Source: Pseudomonas parafulva (GTDB taxonomy: Bacteria > Pseudomonadota > Gammaproteobacteria > Pseudomonadales > Pseudomonadaceae). From it: a stretch of DNA of 64,000 nt. The notes under the pieces are model-generated. The model saw only the letters and a list, made by a program, of their open reading frames with translations. It did not search any database and had not been told where the DNA came from. Shown here piece after piece: positions 29,301 through 41,803 of this stretch. The position numbers were made by a program, and so were the translations under genes. Numbering within the stretch: position 1 is the stretch's first letter; every line of letters starts with the position of its first letter. The stretch is taken from contig NZ_CP019952.1 of the NCBI RefSeq assembly GCF_002021815.1, forward strand, positions 1,581,001 through 1,645,000, in the 5' to 3' direction.

Positions 29301-29630
29301 GGGCTTGGCTATCAGTGGCTTGTCGAAGGGATCGCTGATCAGCAGCAGCGCGGCTGCGCAGTGCTTGCAGTTGCGCGCAACAGGGCAACTGCACCGGCCT
29401 TCTACAAGGAGGCGCCCGGCATGCACGCTTACTTCGATGTTCTGCCGGTAGGTTTGTCCTGCACTGCCTTTGCACAGAGCGGAAAACCTTCGCCCGTTTA
29501 GGTGCTCCAGCTCAGCCATGCCCTCGCTCGCGTAAACCTCGCCTCGCCTCAGAGTGCCTGCGTCGAAACATTCGATCCAGTTGGGGTACTCGTTCAGCAG
29601 CTCGAAGGCATCAGGTCCGTTACGGCTCAT
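26304..29630 (-). CDS. SNF2-family helicase with SWIM zinc finger
   Basis: This is a 1108-residue Swi2/Snf2-type ATPase. It has an N-terminal SWIM zinc finger ([12 protein letters not shown] near residue 80) and a long middle region of unknown fold. The helicase core shows Walker A [14 protein letters not shown] near 660, motif II [10 protein letters not shown] near 760, motif III [10 protein letters not shown] near 785, and C-terminal motifs [37 protein letters not shown] and TDRAYRIGQ near 1000-1055. Such proteins translocate on double-stranded DNA to remodel bound proteins; the specific role is not known. It starts 3 bases after the CsiV-like gene and so probably shares its transcript with mfd. 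Confidence 0.92.
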   Translation of the reverse strand: [1108 protein letters not shown]

Positions 29631-29633
29631 GGG

Positions 29634-30200
29634 CTACTGCTCCAGCATGTCCAGCGATGGCATCTTGGGTGTGCCGGGTGGGGTTATCTTTAGGAGCATG
29701 GCCAGATGACCGCCGTCCAGGTAGGTCAGTTGTCCGCCTTTCACATTGCTGTTGGCCTGCCGAAACTGCTCGCTCTGCAGCACGCTGCCGTTGCCGTCGA
29801 GCTGGTTGACCCAAAGGTTGGCTTCGACCTGGATGAAGCGACCCTGGGTGATGCTCAGGTTGCCCTCGATCGGGAAATGGCCGAACTGCTCGGTACCTTC
29901 ACCGAATGCGATGCGACTGGGCCCATCGCCTACCTGCTGTTGCCAGGCCCGGTGCATGAGTACCGTGTAGTCGGCCGTGGCGCTCAAGCGTGTGGCCTCG
30001 TCTTCGAGCACCGGGCGCTGCTCTGCGCCTTTGTCCAGCCGTGGCGCGCCAGCGCTCCAGTCTTCAGGCGCGAACGGGCTGGTGAACGCGGGTACGTTGT
30101 TCTGCCTTACCAGGATCATTTCGACCTGATACGGGCCCTGGGCGAATGCCGCTGGGGCAAACGCCACCAGCAGCAGGGTCAGACAGCGAATGGCGCGCAT
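29634..30200 (-). CDS. CsiV-like periplasmic protein
   Basis: This 188-residue protein has a clear signal peptide (MRAIRCLTLLLVAFAPAAFA). It matches the CsiV family in having, after processing, YQVEMILVRQNNVPAF at the N-terminus, a middle segment LSATADYTVLMHRAWQQ and SITQGRFIQVEANLWV. In Vibrio, CsiV stimulates the peptidoglycan synthase PBP1a via LpoA; in Pseudomonas the role is untested. The frame is tightly packed: 9 bases after mfd and 3 bases before the helicase start. GGAAGATCC precedes the ATG. Confidence 0.8.
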   Translation of the reverse strand: MRAIRCLTLLLVAFAPAAFAQGPYQVEMILVRQNNVPAFTSPFAPEDWSAGAPRLDKGAEQRPVLEDEATRLSATADYTVLMHRAWQQQVGDGPSRIAFGEGTEQFGHFPIEGNLSITQGRFIQVEANLWVNQLDGNGSVLQSEQFRQANSNVKGGQLTYLDGGHLAMLLKITPPGTPKMPSLDMLEQ

Positions 30201-30209
30201 GGATCTTCC

Positions 30210-33659
<3,450 letters not shown>

Positions 33660-33842
33660 GGGAGATTGCACTCCAAGCGTTTCGGCAAAGAGACCGATTG
33701 TACCGGTGACGCTGGCGGCTGTCAGGCTCCAATGGGGCAGGATGATCGATGTGCGTGACCACGACAGGCGCTCATTGCCGGTTACGCATCGGGGCGTCAT
33801 AATGTAGCCCCTTTTTTCTGTCCCTACATGTGGAAGGTTCCC

Positions 33843-35291
33843 GTGACTCAGAAGCCCGACCAGTGTCTTGGTGAGTGGATCGATCGTGAAGCCCTGGCTG
33901 AAGCGATGATCCCGCTTATCGGTCAGCTCTACCGCAACAACAATGTGGTGAGCTCGATCTATGGCCGCAGCCTGATCAACCGTTCGGTTATCTCGATCCT
34001 CAAGGCACACCGCTTTGCGCGTCATCGCCAGACCGACGAAACCGAACTGTCCGTTCACGAGACATTCCCCCTGCTCAAGGCCATGAGCGAGCTGAAACTG
34101 GGCGCCGCCTCGGTCGACCTGGGCAAGCTGGCCAACAAGTTCAAGCTCGAAGGCAACGGCCGCAGCGCCGAGCAGTTCGTGCGTGAAGAACTGGCTGACG
34201 TGGTGGGCCAGCAGAACGCCGCCGCGCGCAAAGGCACCGACGTCGTGCTGTATGGTTTCGGCCGTATCGGTCGCCTGCTGGCGCGTATCCTGATCGAGAA
34301 GACCGGTGGTGGCGACGGCCTGCGCCTGCGTGCCATCGTCGTGCGCAAAGGCGCCGAGAACGATCTGGTCAAGCGTGCCAGCCTGCTGCGTCGTGATTCG
34401 GTGCATGGGCCGTTCGATGGCACCATCACCATCGACGAAGCCAACAACACCTTGACGGCCAACGGCAACCTGATCCAGATCATCTACGCCAAGAACCCGA
34501 GCGAAGTCGACTACACCCAGTACGGCATCGACAACGCGCTGATCGTGGACAACACCGGCGTATGGCGTGATGCCGACGGCCTGGGCCAGCACCTGGCCTG
34601 CCCGGGTGCCAGCCGCGTGATCCTCACCGCACCTGGCAAGGGTGCCCTGAAGAACATCGTGCATGGCATCAACCACGGCGAGATCACGGCCGATGACAAG
34701 ATCATCTCCGCCGCCTCCTGCACCACCAACGCCATCGTGCCGGTGCTCAAGGCCGTCAACGACCAGTACGGCATCGTCAACGGCCACGTCGAAACCGTTC
34801 ACTCGTTCACCAACGACCAGAACCTGATCGACAACTTCCACAAGGGCAGCCGCCGTGGCCGCGCCGCGCCGCTGAATATGGTCATCACCGAAACCGGTGC
34901 TGCCACCGCCGCCGCCAAGGCCCTGCCTGTGCTCAAGGGCAAGTTGACCGGCAACGCCATTCGCGTGCCGACGCCGAACGTGTCGATGGCAATCCTCAAC
35001 CTGAACCTGGAAAAGGCCACCAGCCGCGAGGAAATCAACGAGTACCTGCGCCAGACGGCCATGCACTCGGACCTGCACAAGCAGATCGACTATGTGAGCT
35101 CCCAGGAAGTGGTCTCCACCGACTTCGTGGGTTCGCGCCACGCCGGTGTGGTAGACGCCGAAGCCACCATCTGCAACGACAATCGCGTCGTGCTCTACGT
35201 GTGGTATGACAACGAGTTCGGCTACAGCTGCCAGGTCGTGCGCGTGATGGAAGACATGGCCGGGGTCAACCCGCCTGCCTTTCCACGCTGA
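33843..35291 (+). CDS. gapB: long-form glyceraldehyde-3-phosphate dehydrogenase
   Basis: This 482-residue GAPDH homologue is about 150 residues longer than the usual 330. Residues ~1-120 are an extra N-terminal domain with no signal sequence (EWIDREALAEAMIPLIGQLYRNNNVVSSIYGRSL). The catalytic part follows: NAD-binding VVLYGFGRIGRLLARIL near 128, catalytic Cys in SAASCTTNAIVPVLK near 298, and WYDNEFGYSCQVVRVMEDM at the end. Pseudomonads carry this as a second GAPDH beside Gap-1; a gluconeogenic or NADP-linked role is suggested for similar enzymes but not shown here. GGAAGG precedes the GTG at 33843, which I choose over the ATG at 33828. It is divergent from mfd and has its own terminator. Confidence 0.9.
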   Translation: MTQKPDQCLGEWIDREALAEAMIPLIGQLYRNNNVVSSIYGRSLINRSVISILKAHRFARHRQTDETELSVHETFPLLKAMSELKLGAASVDLGKLANKFKLEGNGRSAEQFVREELADVVGQQNAAARKGTDVVLYGFGRIGRLLARILIEKTGGGDGLRLRAIVVRKGAENDLVKRASLLRRDSVHGPFDGTITIDEANNTLTANGNLIQIIYAKNPSEVDYTQYGIDNALIVDNTGVWRDADGLGQHLACPGASRVILTAPGKGALKNIVHGINHGEITADDKIISAASCTTNAIVPVLKAVNDQYGIVNGHVETVHSFTNDQNLIDNFHKGSRRGRAAPLNMVITETGAATAAAKALPVLKGKLTGNAIRVPTPNVSMAILNLNLEKATSREEINEYLRQTAMHSDLHKQIDYVSSQEVVSTDFVGSRHAGVVDAEATICNDNRVVLYVWYDNEFGYSCQVVRVMEDMAGVNPPAFPR

Positions 35292-35688
35292 TCGGCCAGT
35301 CAGACGCTGAACACACGGGAACCTTTGGGTTCCCGTTTTCGTTTGCGCTGCCGTGCAAGGGCGCTTGTCCTAGCAGAGCGCAGGGGGTCATCGAGTGACT
35401 CAGCGCAACATTTCAGGGACAATAACCGCCGTTTCGCAGGTGCCTGGGCGGTTTTTCCGTCTGAGCAGGCAGTGCAAGGTGGTCGAAAGCGTGGACAAGG
35501 ATGATTGCCGCCAGGGAGACGGTGCTTTATGTAGTGCGGGCGAAATTGGCCTACGACGCGACCAAGGGTTAATGTGCGCGCCGTTCACGCTTGATTAGAC
35601 TGCACCCGATTTTTCTCATGGCGCCGAGGCGGCATGATCGTGCGCCGCAAGCGACCGTGGCTTGCGGGCCAGTTCTGAAGGAGTACGC
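35292..35688. other. intergenic region gapB-sthA
   Basis: Nearly 400 bases without a supported gene. It begins with the gapB terminator. Short open frames here (for instance 35395-35598) have no ribosome-binding site or recognisable protein. The promoter for sthA must lie in the second half, but I cannot assign convincing boxes. Confidence 0.5.
35316..35345 (+). terminator. gapB terminator
   Basis: CGGGAACC (35316-35323) pairs with GGTTCCCG (35328-35335) around a 4-base loop, followed by TTTTCGTTT. It is an intrinsic terminator 24 bases past the stop codon. Confidence 0.9.
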
Positions 35689-37083
35689 ATGGCTGTCTAC
35701 AACTACGACGTAGTGGTGCTGGGTTCCGGCCCGGCCGGGGAAGGTGCGGCAATGAACGCCGCCAAAGCAGGGCGCAAGGTGGCAATGGTCGACACCCGTC
35801 GCCAGGTCGGGGGGAACTGCACCCACCTGGGCACCATCCCGTCCAAGGCACTGCGTCACTCGGTGCGGCAGATCATGCAGTTCAACACCAACACCATGTT
35901 CCGCGCCATCGGCGAGCCGCGTTGGTTCTCTTTCCCGGACGTGCTCAAGAGCGCCGAAAAGGTCATCGCCAAGCAGGTGGCCTCGCGCACGGGCTACTAC
36001 GCCCGCAACCGCGTCGACCTGTTCTTCGGCACCGGCAGCTTCGCTGACGAGCAGACCGTCGAAGTGGTCTGCCCCAATGGCGTGGTGGAAAAACTCAACG
36101 CCAAGCACATCATCATCGCCACCGGTTCGCGCCCCTACCGACCAGCAGACATCGACTTCAACCACCCGCGTGTGTACGACAGCGACACCATCCTCAGCCT
36201 CAGCCACACCCCGCGCAAGCTGATTGTGTATGGCGCCGGCGTGATCGGGTGCGAGTACGCCTCGATCTTCAGCGGCCTTGGTGTGCTGGTCGAGCTGGTG
36301 GACAACCGAGGGCAACTGCTCAGTTTCCTGGATTCGGAAATCTCCCAGGCCCTGAGCTACCACTTCAGCAACAACAACATCACCGTGCGCCACAACGAAG
36401 ATTATGAGCGGGTCGAGGGCCTGGACAACGGCGTCATCCTGCACCTGAAGTCGGGCAAGAAGATCAAGGCCGATGCCTTGCTCTGGTGCAACGGGCGGAC
36501 CGGCAATACCGACAAGCTTGGGCTGGAGAACATCGGCATCAAGGTCAACAGCCGCGGTCAGATCGAAGTGGACGAGGCCTACCGCACCAGCGTGCCGAAT
36601 ATCTACGGCGCAGGCGACGTGATCGGCTGGCCGAGCCTGGCCAGTGCCGCGCACGACCAGGGCCGCTCGGCCGCAGGCAGCATCGTCGACAACGGCAGCT
36701 GGCGTTTCGTCAACGATGTGCCGACGGGCATCTATACCATTCCGGAGATCAGCTCGATCGGCAAGAACGAGCAGGAACTGACCCAGGCCAAGGTGCCCTA
36801 TGAAGTGGGCAAGGCCTTCTTCAAGAGCATGGCCCGGGCGCAGATCGCCGGTGAGCCCCAGGGCATGCTGAAAATCCTGTTCCACCGCGAGACCCTGCAG
36901 GTGCTGGGTGTGCACTGCTTCGGCTACCAGGCATCCGAGATCGTGCATATCGGCCAGGCAGTGATGAACCAGCCAGGCGAGCTGAACAACCTCAAGTACT
37001 TTGTGAACACCACGTTCAACTACCCGACCATGGCAGAGGCCTATCGGGTAGCGGCCTATGACGGTCTGAACCGGCTTTTTTGA
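35689..37083 (+). CDS. sthA: soluble pyridine nucleotide transhydrogenase SthA
   Basis: This 464-residue FAD-dependent enzyme transfers hydride between NADPH and NAD+ in the cytoplasm. It has the FAD-binding [17 protein letters not shown] at residue ~12, the redox-site equivalent [15 protein letters not shown] near 45, the NAD-binding [20 protein letters not shown] near 180, and the dimerisation domain with [18 protein letters not shown] near 410. Only one of the two redox-active cysteines of the disulfide oxidoreductase family is present, as expected for SthA. The ATG at 35689 has GAAGGAG 8 bases upstream. It balances NADPH, which is relevant beside a GAPDH gene. Confidence 0.96.
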   Translation: MAVYNYDVVVLGSGPAGEGAAMNAAKAGRKVAMVDTRRQVGGNCTHLGTIPSKALRHSVRQIMQFNTNTMFRAIGEPRWFSFPDVLKSAEKVIAKQVASRTGYYARNRVDLFFGTGSFADEQTVEVVCPNGVVEKLNAKHIIIATGSRPYRPADIDFNHPRVYDSDTILSLSHTPRKLIVYGAGVIGCEYASIFSGLGVLVELVDNRGQLLSFLDSEISQALSYHFSNNNITVRHNEDYERVEGLDNGVILHLKSGKKIKADALLWCNGRTGNTDKLGLENIGIKVNSRGQIEVDEAYRTSVPNIYGAGDVIGWPSLASAAHDQGRSAAGSIVDNGSWRFVNDVPTGIYTIPEISSIGKNEQELTQAKVPYEVGKAFFKSMARAQIAGEPQGMLKILFHRETLQVLGVHCFGYQASEIVHIGQAVMNQPGELNNLKYFVNTTFNYPTMAEAYRVAAYDGLNRLF

Positions 37084-37087
37084 GCGG

Positions 37088-37116
37088 CTCCGACCGGTGG
37101 CCTGAGCCGGTCGGAG
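37088..37116. terminator. hairpin between sthA and phosphodiesterase gene
   Basis: CTCCGACCGG (37088-37097) and CCGGTCGGAG (37107-37116) form a perfect 10-bp stem with a 9-base loop between two convergent genes. No T-tract follows, so termination may be inefficient or Rho-aided. Confidence 0.55.
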
Positions 37117-37125
37117 AGACCGAAT

Positions 37126-37848
37126 TCAACCCTGCCCGAGGGTGGTCCTGGCCAAACCGGGAAAGTCTGTAATCAGGCTGTCCACGCCAAAATCAGCGAG
37201 CCTGCGCATCAGCGCCGGCTCGTTGACCGTCCATACCGATACGTGCAAACCCTGCTTCTGCGCTTTTTGCAGGCGTTCCGGGGTGCACAACGTCCAATTC
37301 AGTGCCAGCATCTGGCAACCATAATTCTGTGCAACCTTCAGCGGGTCGAGCCAGGCGTATTCGGCCACCAGGCCGCGTTGCACGTCCGGCACCAATTCTT
37401 GAGCGGCGCCCAGCACTTCGCGTGAACTTGAGGTGATCGTCACCTTGTCCAGCAAGCCGAACTGCTGGGCCAGCTCGCGTATGGCCAGCACCGTAGTGGC
37501 TGCGCGGGTGCGCGAGGCGCTCTTGACTTCCAGCTGCCAGTGCTCGAACGGGCACTTCTCGAACAGCTCTTCCAGGCGTGGGATGGGGCAGGGCTGGACC
37601 CAGCCCGGGCCACCCTGACGTGCGTCGAGCTTGACCAGGTCTTCGGCCGGGTGCTCGACCACCTTGCCGCGCTTGCCGGTGGTGCGCTTGAGGGTAGGGT
37701 CATGGATCACCATCAGCTGGTTGTCGGCCGACAGGTGCAGATCCAGCTCGCAGCGCATGATGCCGTGGGACAGGCACTGGCGGAAGCTGTTCAGGGTGTT
37801 CTCGGGTGCTTCGCCCTTGGCGCCGCGATGGCCGTAGATCAGGGTCAC
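37126..37848 (-). CDS. glycerophosphodiester phosphodiesterase (cytosolic, UgpQ-like)
   Basis: This 240-residue GDPD-family enzyme hydrolyses glycerophosphodiesters to glycerol-3-phosphate and an alcohol. The diagnostic motif is at the N-terminus: HRGAKGEAPENTL (two catalytic residues, His8 and Arg9) and then ELDLHLSADNQLMVIHDPTLKRTT with the metal ligands and general acid. No signal peptide is present, so it is cytosolic like E. coli UgpQ, not periplasmic GlpQ. The start is the GTG at 37848, with GAAGGA upstream; the frame upstream of it is open but meaningless. The PilZ gene ends 27 bases before it on the same strand. Confidence 0.9.
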   Translation of the reverse strand: MTLIYGHRGAKGEAPENTLNSFRQCLSHGIMRCELDLHLSADNQLMVIHDPTLKRTTGKRGKVVEHPAEDLVKLDARQGGPGWVQPCPIPRLEELFEKCPFEHWQLEVKSASRTRAATTVLAIRELAQQFGLLDKVTITSSSREVLGAAQELVPDVQRGLVAEYAWLDPLKVAQNYGCQMLALNWTLCTPERLQKAQKQGLHVSVWTVNEPALMRRLADFGVDSLITDFPGLARTTLGQG

Positions 37849-37874
37849 GTTCGTTCCTTCAGTGAGAAAATGAG

Positions 37875-38459
37875 TCAGGGTGATGGGGCGTTCTGTTCCA
37901 GTTGCTGGCGTCTTTGCTGTTGCTGGCGTTGCAGAATGTAGCGGGCAAGCAGTTGGCGCTGGGCATCGACCATGTCGATGAATTCGATGCCGACCTCGAA
38001 GCCGCCCTGGGGCCTGGCCTCGCAATGGGCGATCTTGCCGCGCAACAGCAGGCCGTGGGCGCGCGGCATCAGCACCATTTGTACCTTCACCTGGGTACCC
38101 TGTGCAAAGGGCTCTGGCTGGATGCACTCCAGGCCACCTTCGGACACCACGACTGCCTGCGGCTGGCCTACCTCGCCCAGCAGGGTATGGGCGACCACGG
38201 CGCTGAGCACGTCCAGGCGCTTGTTTTGTACCCGCAAAAACGCTGCAAGGGTGCGGTCCTTGTCGCTGAGCTGGCGCAGCAGGTGCTGGGCCTCGAAGTC
38301 GGCCAGGTGCAGCTCGCTGAGCAGATTGAACAGCGGGGAATCATCCTGCAACACATCTGGATCCAGGGCTTCGGCCGCGCTCAATGGGCTGATTTGAAGT
38401 GCGATCCGATCGGCGATGCGGTAGTATTCGCGGCGATCTTCTTCGTCTAATGTCGTCAT
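37875..38459 (-). CDS. PilZ domain protein (flagellar brake/YcgR-like arrangement uncertain)
   Basis: This 194-residue protein has a PilZ domain in its C-terminal half (residues ~95-175, with PFAQGTQVKVQMVLMPRAHGLLLRGKIAHCE and GGFEVGIEFIDM). The N-terminus DEEDRREYYRIADRIALQI carries a basic RxxxR-like stretch that in PilZ proteins contacts cyclic di-GMP. The middle third is helical, and the C-terminus is Gln-rich (QRQQQQRRQQLEQ). It may respond to c-di-GMP, but its target is unknown. The ATG at 38459 is chosen over an open extension running antisense to lolC. It is divergent from lolC with 93 bases between them. Confidence 0.85.
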   Translation of the reverse strand: MTTLDEEDRREYYRIADRIALQISPLSAAEALDPDVLQDDSPLFNLLSELHLADFEAQHLLRQLSDKDRTLAAFLRVQNKRLDVLSAVVAHTLLGEVGQPQAVVVSEGGLECIQPEPFAQGTQVKVQMVLMPRAHGLLLRGKIAHCEARPQGGFEVGIEFIDMVDAQRQLLARYILQRQQQQRRQQLEQNAPSP

Positions 38460-38552
38460 GGCGAACCCATGGTAGCGGCGGTGGTCCGAGTGTAAAGCCG
38501 CCATAGGCGCCTCGCCACAAGGACGTTCCCTTCCATCCGAACAAGCCCCGAC

Positions 38553-39803
38553 ATGTTCAGACCTCTTTTCGCATTCATCGGCACGCGTTATACCCGTGCC
38601 AAACGTCGCAATCACTTCGTCTCGTTCATTTCCCTGACCTCGATGATCGGCCTCGCCCTGGGCGTGGTAGTCATGATCGTGGTGCTGTCGGTGATGAACG
38701 GGTTCGACCACGAGATGCGCACCCGCGTGTTGGGCATGATCCCTCACGCCACGCTCGAGAGCGGCCAGCCCATCGCCGACTGGCCTGCCCTTGCCGAACA
38801 AGTAAAGCAGAATCGGCAGGTGGTGGCGGTCGCGCCCTTCACCCAGATGCAGGGTCTGCTCACCCATGACGGCAAGGTGCAGAAGGTCCTGCTCAACGGC
38901 ATCGATCCGGCCCGGGAACGGGAGGTGTCGATCATCGACAACTTCGTCCAGCAGGGCCGGCTGGACCAGTTGGCGCCCGGCGAGTGGGGCATCATGATCG
39001 GTGACAAGGCCGCGGCCAAGTTGGGTGTGGCCGTAGGCGACAAACTCACCTTCGTGGCCCCGGAGGTCAGCGTCACGCCGGCCGGCATGTTCCCGCGCAT
39101 GAAGCGCTTCACCGTGGTGGGCACCTTCCATGTGGGGGCCGGCGAGATCGACGGTTACCTGGGGCTGACCAACATCGCCGACCTGTCGCGCCTGCACCGC
39201 TGGAAGCCCGACCAGGTGCAGGGCCTGCGCTTGAAGTTCGATGACCTGTTCCAGGCCCCGCGCGTGGCCTACGACATCGCCCAACAACTGGGTGACCAGG
39301 ATTTCTATAGCCGCGACTGGACCCGTACCCATGGCAATCTCTACCAGGCCATTCGCATGGAAAAAGCCATGATCGGCCTGCTGTTGCTGCTGATCGTCGC
39401 GGTTGCCGCGTTCAACATCATTTCCACACTGGTGATGGTGGTCAACGACAAGCGGGGGGACATCGCCATCCTGCGCACGTTGGGCGCCACCCCTGGGCAA
39501 ATCATGCTCATCTTCATGGTGCAGGGCACTGTGATCGGTGTGGTGGGCACGTTGATCGGGGCCGTGGTGGGCATCATTGCGGCGCTCAACGTCAGCACGG
39601 TCATCGCCGGTATCGAGCACCTGATCGGCCACAAATTCCTCAACGCCGACGTGTATTTCATCGATTACCTGCCCTCGCAGATCCAGGCCCAGGATGTGTA
39701 CATGGTCTGTGGTGCGGCATTGGTCCTGAGTTTCTTCGCCACCCTGTACCCTGCCTGGCGTGCGGCACGCACCCAGCCGGCAGAGGCGTTACGTTATGAG
39801 TGA
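38553..39803 (+). CDS. lolC: lipoprotein-releasing ABC transporter permease LolC
   Basis: This 416-residue MacB/FtsX-type permease, with LolD and LolE, extracts outer-membrane lipoproteins from the inner membrane and hands them to LolA. It has an N-terminal cytoplasmic stretch and helix ([37 protein letters not shown]), a large periplasmic domain (residues ~45-270) and three C-terminal helices ([62 protein letters not shown]). It is the first gene of lolCDE and overlaps the lolD start region. It is paralogous to LolE, to which it is aligned over its whole length. Confidence 0.95.
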   Translation: MFRPLFAFIGTRYTRAKRRNHFVSFISLTSMIGLALGVVVMIVVLSVMNGFDHEMRTRVLGMIPHATLESGQPIADWPALAEQVKQNRQVVAVAPFTQMQGLLTHDGKVQKVLLNGIDPAREREVSIIDNFVQQGRLDQLAPGEWGIMIGDKAAAKLGVAVGDKLTFVAPEVSVTPAGMFPRMKRFTVVGTFHVGAGEIDGYLGLTNIADLSRLHRWKPDQVQGLRLKFDDLFQAPRVAYDIAQQLGDQDFYSRDWTRTHGNLYQAIRMEKAMIGLLLLLIVAVAAFNIISTLVMVVNDKRGDIAILRTLGATPGQIMLIFMVQGTVIGVVGTLIGAVVGIIAALNVSTVIAGIEHLIGHKFLNADVYFIDYLPSQIQAQDVYMVCGAALVLSFFATLYPAWRAARTQPAEALRYE

Positions 39804-39810
39804 GTCGCGC

Positions 39811-40494
39811 ATGAGTGATAAAGCCGTTCTGAGTTGCCGCAACCTGGGCAAGTCCTACGATGAGGGCCCCGAGTCGGTGCAGGTCTTGTCTGGCCTGAAC
39901 CTGGAACTGCACGCCGGCGAGCGCATCGCCATTGTCGGCAGTTCGGGGTCGGGCAAAAGCACCTTGCTCAACCTGCTGGGCGGCCTGGATCGCCCCACCC
40001 GGGGCAGTGTCTGGCTGGCCGGCGAAGAGCTGTCGGCGTTGGGCGAGCGCGCCCGGGGCCTGCTGCGCAACCGCGAGTTGGGCTTCGTGTACCAGTTTCA
40101 TCACCTGCTGCCCGAATTCACGGCCCTCGAGAACGTGTGCATGCCACTGCTGATAGGCCGTACGGCTATTCCAGAGGCGCGTGAACGTGCCGAGGCGCTG
40201 CTCAAACGCGTTGGGCTGGGGCATCGCCTCAATCACAAGCCGGCCGAGCTGTCTGGCGGCGAGCGTCAGCGAGTGGCCATCGCACGTGCGCTGGTCAACC
40301 GCCCAGGCCTGGTGATGCTGGACGAACCCACCGGGAACCTCGATCACCATACTGCACAGGGCATCCAGGAGTTGATGCAGGAACTGTCCAGCGCTTCGCG
40401 CACGGCGTTCCTGGTGGTGACCCACGACCTGAGCCTTGCGCGTCAGATGGACCGTGTACTGAAACTCGACAATGGCCACCTGGTGGCGATCTGA
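39811..40494 (+). CDS. lolD: lipoprotein-releasing ABC transporter ATPase LolD
   Basis: This 227-residue ATPase powers LolCE. It shows Walker [10 protein letters not shown] near residue 44, signature [15 protein letters not shown] near 148, Walker [13 protein letters not shown] near 170 and [10 protein letters not shown] with the switch His near 202. The start at 39811 gives the known family length; an ATG at 39796 (five more residues, overlapping the lolC stop) is possible. lolE follows 59 bases later. Confidence 0.95.
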   Translation: MSDKAVLSCRNLGKSYDEGPESVQVLSGLNLELHAGERIAIVGSSGSGKSTLLNLLGGLDRPTRGSVWLAGEELSALGERARGLLRNRELGFVYQFHHLLPEFTALENVCMPLLIGRTAIPEARERAEALLKRVGLGHRLNHKPAELSGGERQRVAIARALVNRPGLVMLDEPTGNLDHHTAQGIQELMQELSSASRTAFLVVTHDLSLARQMDRVLKLDNGHLVAI

Positions 40495-40553
40495 CCGACC
40501 GAGCGGGGTGACCCTTTCATCCCGCGACCTGTTTTGATTGGGTGTATCCGCAC

Positions 40554-41795
40554 ATGTTCAGACCCCTGCCCATCTTCATCGGCGCGCGCTATACCCGGGC
40601 CAAGCGTCGCAACCATTTCATCTCGTTCATCTCCATGACCTCGATGATCGGCCTGTCCCTGGGCGTGCTGGCCATGATCGTGGTGCTGTCGGTGATGAAC
40701 GGCTTCCAGCGCGAAATGAGCTCGCGCATCCTGGGCCTGGTACCCCACGCGGCCATCCTGGGCCAGCAGCCGCTGGACAACTGGCAGCAGGTGGCCGATG
40801 CGGCCATGAAAAACCCTGCCGTGGTTGCCGCGGCCCCGATCACCGAAATGGAAGGCATGCTGTCCTACAAGGGCGCCATGCAGCCGATTCAGGTTGGCGG
40901 TATCGACCCGGCCGAGGAAAACAAGGTGTCGATCGTAGGGCGGCACATCGTTCAGGGCCGCCTGCAGGACTTGCAGCCGGGCGAGTTTGGCGTGGTGATC
41001 GGCGAGCTGACGGCCCGCCGCTTTCGGCTGAATACCGGGGACAAACTGACCTTGATCGTGCCGGAGATCAGCAGCGAGCCTGGCGGGATCACCCCACGCA
41101 TGCAGCGCTTGACCGTGGTGGGCATCTTCAAGGTGGGCGCCGAACTCGATGGTTCCCAGGCCTACATTCACATGGCCGATGCCGCGAGCATGCAGCGTTG
41201 GGCGCCCGGCCAGGTGCAGGGTGTGCGGCTGAAACTGCATGACCTGTACGCCGCCCCGCAGGTGTCCAAGGCCATCGCAGCGCAGCTGGGTGAGGGCTAT
41301 CGGGCAGATGACTGGTCCCATACTCAAGGTAGCCTGTTCAGCGCCATGAAGATGGAAAAGACCATGATCGGCCTGTTGCTGCTGATGATCATTGCCGTGG
41401 CCGCGTTCAACATCATCGCCACCTTGGTCATGGTGGTAAACGACAAAGGGCCGGATATCGCCATCCTGCGTACCCTCGGGGCAACGCCTGCGCAGATCAT
41501 GGGTACGTTCATGGTCCAGGGCAGCTTGATTGGCGTGGTCGGCACGCTGATCGGCGGCGTGCTGGGGGTGATCGCCGCGCTCAACGTGAGCCAGATCGTG
41601 GGCTGGCTGGAGCGGATCAGCGGTCAGCATATCTTCACCTCCGACGTGTACTTCATCAGCAGCCTGCCATCGGAGCTGCAAAGCGGGGACGTGGTGATGA
41701 TCTGCGCGGCGGGGCTGGTGATGAGCTTCTTGGCTACCCTCTACCCAGCCTACCGGGCTTCCCAGGTACAACCGGCCATTGGCTTGGCGGTTTGA
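40554..41795 (+). CDS. lolE: lipoprotein-releasing ABC transporter permease LolE
   Basis: This 413-residue permease is the LolC partner and close paralogue. The N-terminus ([51 protein letters not shown]) mirrors LolC almost residue for residue. A periplasmic domain follows, then three helices ([65 protein letters not shown]). Assignment of C versus E rests on gene order lolC-lolD-lolE. The start at 40554 is taken because it aligns with LolC; a GTG at 40542 adds four residues. It is convergent with cinS. Confidence 0.93.
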   Translation: MFRPLPIFIGARYTRAKRRNHFISFISMTSMIGLSLGVLAMIVVLSVMNGFQREMSSRILGLVPHAAILGQQPLDNWQQVADAAMKNPAVVAAAPITEMEGMLSYKGAMQPIQVGGIDPAEENKVSIVGRHIVQGRLQDLQPGEFGVVIGELTARRFRLNTGDKLTLIVPEISSEPGGITPRMQRLTVVGIFKVGAELDGSQAYIHMADAASMQRWAPGQVQGVRLKLHDLYAAPQVSKAIAAQLGEGYRADDWSHTQGSLFSAMKMEKTMIGLLLLMIIAVAAFNIIATLVMVVNDKGPDIAILRTLGATPAQIMGTFMVQGSLIGVVGTLIGGVLGVIAALNVSQIVGWLERISGQHIFTSDVYFISSLPSELQSGDVVMICAAGLVMSFLATLYPAYRASQVQPAIGLAV

Positions 41796-41803
41796 CGGAG
41801 CCT

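Noticed and set aside
33660-35141. Minus-strand open frame continuing mfd far upstream, antisense to the GAPDH gene.
   Set aside because: The family N-terminus of Mfd starts at the GTG at 33659; the upstream part has no likeness to any protein and is the complement of a strongly conserved gene in a GC-rich genome, where such open frames are common.
35689-37083. Loss of one redox cysteine in SthA as a defect.
   Set aside because: Soluble transhydrogenases normally lack the second cysteine; this is a family trait.
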